Below, in pieces: positions 61,427-64,000 of a DNA stretch of 64,000 nucleotides. The translations under genes and the position numbers were made by a program. This stretch comes from Arthrobacter sp. MYb213 (GTDB taxonomy: Bacteria; Actinomycetota; Actinomycetes; Actinomycetales; Micrococcaceae): positions 806,001 to 870,000 of the forward strand of contig NZ_PCQA01000001.1 in NCBI RefSeq assembly GCF_002979915.1. Reading direction: 5' to 3'. The notes beneath the pieces were generated by a model. It ran no database searches, was not told the origin of the DNA, and saw only the letters and a list, made by a program, of their open reading frames with translations. Positions within the stretch are counted from its first letter, which is position 1. Every line of letters starts with the position of its first letter.

Positions 61427-62593
61427 ATGTCCAGGTCAGATTCGGCAAAGCGACGTCCGACGGAGGATCATCCTCAAATCAATGAAGGGACCGCCGTCGA
61501 TACCCGCAGAAAATATGAGTATGCGCCGGACCCGGAAGACGATTCAAAAACCGATTCACCGACGCAACTGCACGCTAGCTCGTGGAAATACATTTTCAAG
61601 CGGTCGGTACACGAGTTTTCACGCAACAAGTGCACGGACCTTGCAGCATCGCTAACCTACTTCGCAATGCTGTCCATCTTCCCGGGGCTCTTGGCTATGG
61701 TCTCTCTGCTGGGAATTGCAGGTCAGGCGGAAACCACCACACGGAATATGGTCAGTATCTTGGATCGGTTCGCCAGCGATCAGGTAGTCGACACACTTAA
61801 ACAGCCAATTGAGCAACTCTCTTCTGCCCCGTCCGCAGGTCTCGCTCTGGCCGTAGGTCTGATTGGCGCACTGTGGAGCGCTTCCGGTTACGTAGGAGCT
61901 TTCGGTCGCTCAATCAACCAGATCTACGATGTTCAAGAAGGTCGATCAGCGTTTAAACTGAAGCCGTTGATGCTACTCATTACGCTGGTGTTACTTCTAT
62001 GTGCTGCGCTCTTGGTGGTTCTACTTGTCGTCTCGGGACCGCTAGCGCGCACCTTGGGCGATCTCATAGGCCTCGGTGAAACGGCAATCCTGATTTGGAA
62101 TATCGCTAAGTGGCCGGTCATTGTCTTAGCCGCGGTCTTCATGATCGCTCTGCTCTACTACGGCACACCCAATGTTCGGCAACCCAAAATCCGCTGGATT
62201 AGCCTCGGCTCAGCGATCGCTCTGCTGATCCTTGGCGTAGCGACCCTTGGGTTCTTCTTTTACGTCTCGAACTTCTCGAACTACAACAAAACCTACGGCG
62301 CTATTGGTGGTGTCATCGTTCTGCTCTTGTGGATCTGGATCGGAAATCTTTCGTTGCTCTTCGGTGTTGTCTTCGACGCGGAAGTTGAACGTGCACGCCA
62401 ACTGCAATCAGGCATCCCCGCTGAAAGTTCAATTCAGTTACCACCTCGCGACATCAAGGCGAGTGAGAAACAACTTGCCAAGGAAGAAAAAGATGTCCGA
62501 CAAGGCAAGGAATTACGCATTTCAGCAGAGCTCCAACATGAGGAAGACGAAGACAAGGAGCAGGCTAGGGACAAACCCGACACCAGAAAGTAA
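61427..62593 (+). CDS. YihY/BrkB-family membrane protein
   Basis: A 388-residue protein. Residues 1-60 and 330-388 are highly charged and soluble; between them are about six membrane helices. The family motifs DLAASLTYFAMLSIFPGLLAMVS (about 70-92), LIGALWSASGYVGAFGRSINQIYDV and YGTPNVRQPKIRWISLGSAIALL are clear. GGAGG precedes the ATG by about 9 nt. Function in the envelope is unknown; in actinobacteria the gene often sits with membrane-stress proteins, in line with the helical protein further right. Confidence 0.93.
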   Translation: MSRSDSAKRRPTEDHPQINEGTAVDTRRKYEYAPDPEDDSKTDSPTQLHASSWKYIFKRSVHEFSRNKCTDLAASLTYFAMLSIFPGLLAMVSLLGIAGQAETTTRNMVSILDRFASDQVVDTLKQPIEQLSSAPSAGLALAVGLIGALWSASGYVGAFGRSINQIYDVQEGRSAFKLKPLMLLITLVLLLCAALLVVLLVVSGPLARTLGDLIGLGETAILIWNIAKWPVIVLAAVFMIALLYYGTPNVRQPKIRWISLGSAIALLILGVATLGFFFYVSNFSNYNKTYGAIGGVIVLLLWIWIGNLSLLFGVVFDAEVERARQLQSGIPAESSIQLPPRDIKASEKQLAKEEKDVRQGKELRISAELQHEEDEDKEQARDKPDTRK

Positions 62594-63539
62594 GGATGAG
62601 CTGAGATTGCCATACTCCTACGCCGACTATCGTTTGCGGCAGTACCTTGGCTGCGCAGGTGTCACCTCGCTTCGAGGTATGCAATCACTCTGGATAAGAC
62701 ACAACAGGTCAGCTTAGCTCGATGCAGTCTTTAGGGCCGGGACGCACCGAAACGGGACGATATTGGTTTTCACCGGTAATGCTTAGCCAGGTGGAACATG
62801 CGCCCCAGCAAGAGATTCCGTCAGTAAACAGCGAATACGTGCTCTAAATGACTCGGTGCGGTGATGCCACTTGAGAAAACTATTAAATTCCTGAAAGCAA
62901 AGGAAAATCGTGTCTTTGAGACATAACCTGATCACTAGGTTCCGCGGTTGACCGACGAGCGTGGGGACGTTCAGGAACGTAGGTTACCTTCGTGTTCGAC
63001 GGTGGTTACGTTCAGACCGCTTGCAGGAGCCCTATCGCAGAAATGTGAAAGGGCTCCTGCAATTTTCCATCTAAACCTCTGTCGTTTGGCAGTCGACCTT
63101 TTCGTTTTCTATAGCGCCAGCGAACTCGTGGTAAACACGAAAAAACGATATAGACCCAGCTCTTTCTTACTGACGTTCTTCGAGCAGGTTAGTGGGGAGA
63201 TAAGAGGCAACGCCGACGACTGATGCGTTCTAGAAATATATGTTTGAGGATCTGGAATAACCTTAGTCAAAACCCCATTTAATTCACTTGATTAGCTTTG
63301 CATATCGAGCGATAACGCTCCTTAGCAAGCTACAACTCTGTGTCGTCTGGCCTTTTTTGTGTTGCAATTTCGCTCGTACATTACGCATTGCCTCGGCTTT
63401 TGAGATCAATGATCGACGTTGCCCAGATCTCGAAGCTGAGAGAATCCTTACGATTTCGAATAACACCTTTCTGGATAATCAGAGGTCTCTAGTCTTGCTC
63501 ACGTAAGGGCAAGTTCTGGACACTAGTGGAAGGCACGAA
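62594..63539. other. Gap between YihY gene and right-hand gene
   Basis: 946 bp without a supported gene. A terminator at 63023-63060 stands within it with no gene ending before it. Frames at 62948-63223 and 63288-63506 lack ribosome-binding sites, and the first spans the terminator. Confidence 0.45.
63023..63060 (+). terminator. Orphan Rho-independent terminator
   Basis: Perfect arms GCAGGAGCCC and GGGCTCCTGC with an 18-nt loop, followed by AATTTT. No reading frame ends upstream within 400 bp; the nearest is the YihY gene. Confidence 0.8.
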
Positions 63540-64000
63540 ATGAGCAACGACAATTTTTCAAGCTCCAGCCCATCACCATATTTGCCGGAGCCGGCATCTG
63601 GGCAAGAAGCTCTCCCATCAGCCACACCCATCCTGCGCAATGATCAGTTCCTCCCGGAACATGTGGACATCTCCGATGATCTAGACATGCAGGATTCGAC
63701 GTCACAGTCGAACCAAAACAATGTCACTGACACGGCTAAGGATCTTGCACAGGAAGGTCAGCACTCAGCTACCGAGGTCCTAGATACCGCCAAGCAAGAA
63801 GCATCCCTCATCGGTGGACAGGCCAAAGAGCAAGCCGCGGACCTATTTGAGGAGCTCAGCTCGGATCTGCGCGAACAAGCATCGCTTCAGCAACAGAAAG
63901 TCGCAACAAATCTACGCGACATTAGTGATGAGTTCCGCTCCATGCTGGATCAGTCCCAAGCTTCCGGAACTGCAGCCACCCTCGTTGACCAGGCCTCCAA
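63540..64000 (+). CDS. Helical hydrophilic protein, truncated at the right edge
   Basis: The first 153 codons of a gene that continues beyond the window. ATG 63540 follows GGAAGG (63528-63533) by 6 nt. Residues 1-60 are Ser/Pro/Asp rich; from about residue 60 the sequence becomes a repetitive amphipathic helix (VTDTAKDLAQEGQHSATEVLDTAKQEASLIGG, FEELSSDLREQASLQQQKV), without membrane segments so far. Similar N-termini are found in Micrococcaceae genes next to YihY, phage-holin-like and DUF3618 membrane-stress genes; this is from memory and should be checked. Function unknown. Confidence 0.75.
   Translation, partial: MSNDNFSSSSPSPYLPEPASGQEALPSATPILRNDQFLPEHVDISDDLDMQDSTSQSNQNNVTDTAKDLAQEGQHSATEVLDTAKQEASLIGGQAKEQAADLFEELSSDLREQASLQQQKVATNLRDISDEFRSMLDQSQASGTAATLVDQAS

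Noticed and set aside
62948-63223. 91-residue frame after the YihY gene
   Set aside because: It spans a strong terminator and starts with TTG without a ribosome-binding site.

Overview
The window looks like a chromosomal segment of an actinobacterium of the Micrococcaceae, most like Glutamicibacter or Arthrobacter. The reasons are an operon of crtE, crtB, crtI and the start of a C50-type lycopene cyclase gene, many GTG starts, actinobacterial families (DUF6153, CueP, a NrtR-controlled nad operon, Ltp-type surface protein, MmyB-type XRE regulator), and moderate GC by eye. This is inference from gene content; no search was run.

Layout. 1-7.1 kb: carotenoid operon (marR-crtE-crtB-crtI-crtYe, minus strand), divergent from a TspO-like gene and an SDR/DUF2867 gene, then a second MarR. 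7.2-9.6 kb: tRNA-Leu, a Bcp peroxiredoxin, and two identical tRNA-Lys(CTT) genes that bracket a zeta-toxin-like kinase. 9.7-19 kb: 2-hydroxyacid dehydrogenase, oligopeptide-binding lipoprotein, malate:quinone oxidoreductase, Ltp-repeat protein and a large RND exporter. 19.1-20.5 kb: a peroxide-sensing unit ohrR-ohr-doxX with a clear operator. 21.5-23.4 kb: a copper-type envelope trio (CueP, DUF305, DUF6153). 23.5-27.4 kb: an ABC transporter divergent from a two-component system whose kinase carries an extra C-terminal module. 27.5-33 kb: LLM oxidoreductase/MarR pair, small metabolic genes and a VanY/SH3 cell-wall enzyme. 33-38 kb: iron-siderophore ABC importer with an IdeR-like box and an AraC regulator. 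38.4-44 kb: a tightly overlapped nrtR-nadA-nadB-nadC-nadS operon for NAD synthesis. 44-53.7 kb: hydrolases, lipoprotein, MmyB-type regulator, ilvD and a MacAB-like efflux operon.

53.7-61.4 kb is different: sparse coding, decayed genes (a clear GNAT pseudogene with stops and frameshifts), isolated hairpins and terminators, a diguanylate cyclase, and three small unrecognised proteins, one with a perfect ribosome-binding site in front of an ATA codon. From 61.4 kb a YihY membrane protein and a long helical protein running off the right edge resume ordinary content.

No complete novel system could be demonstrated. The best leads are the tRNA-Lys-bracketed zeta kinase, the kinase with a C-terminal outside module, the palindrome-controlled orphan gene at 59.5 kb, the ATA-start protein, and candidate small RNAs ending at orphan terminators.
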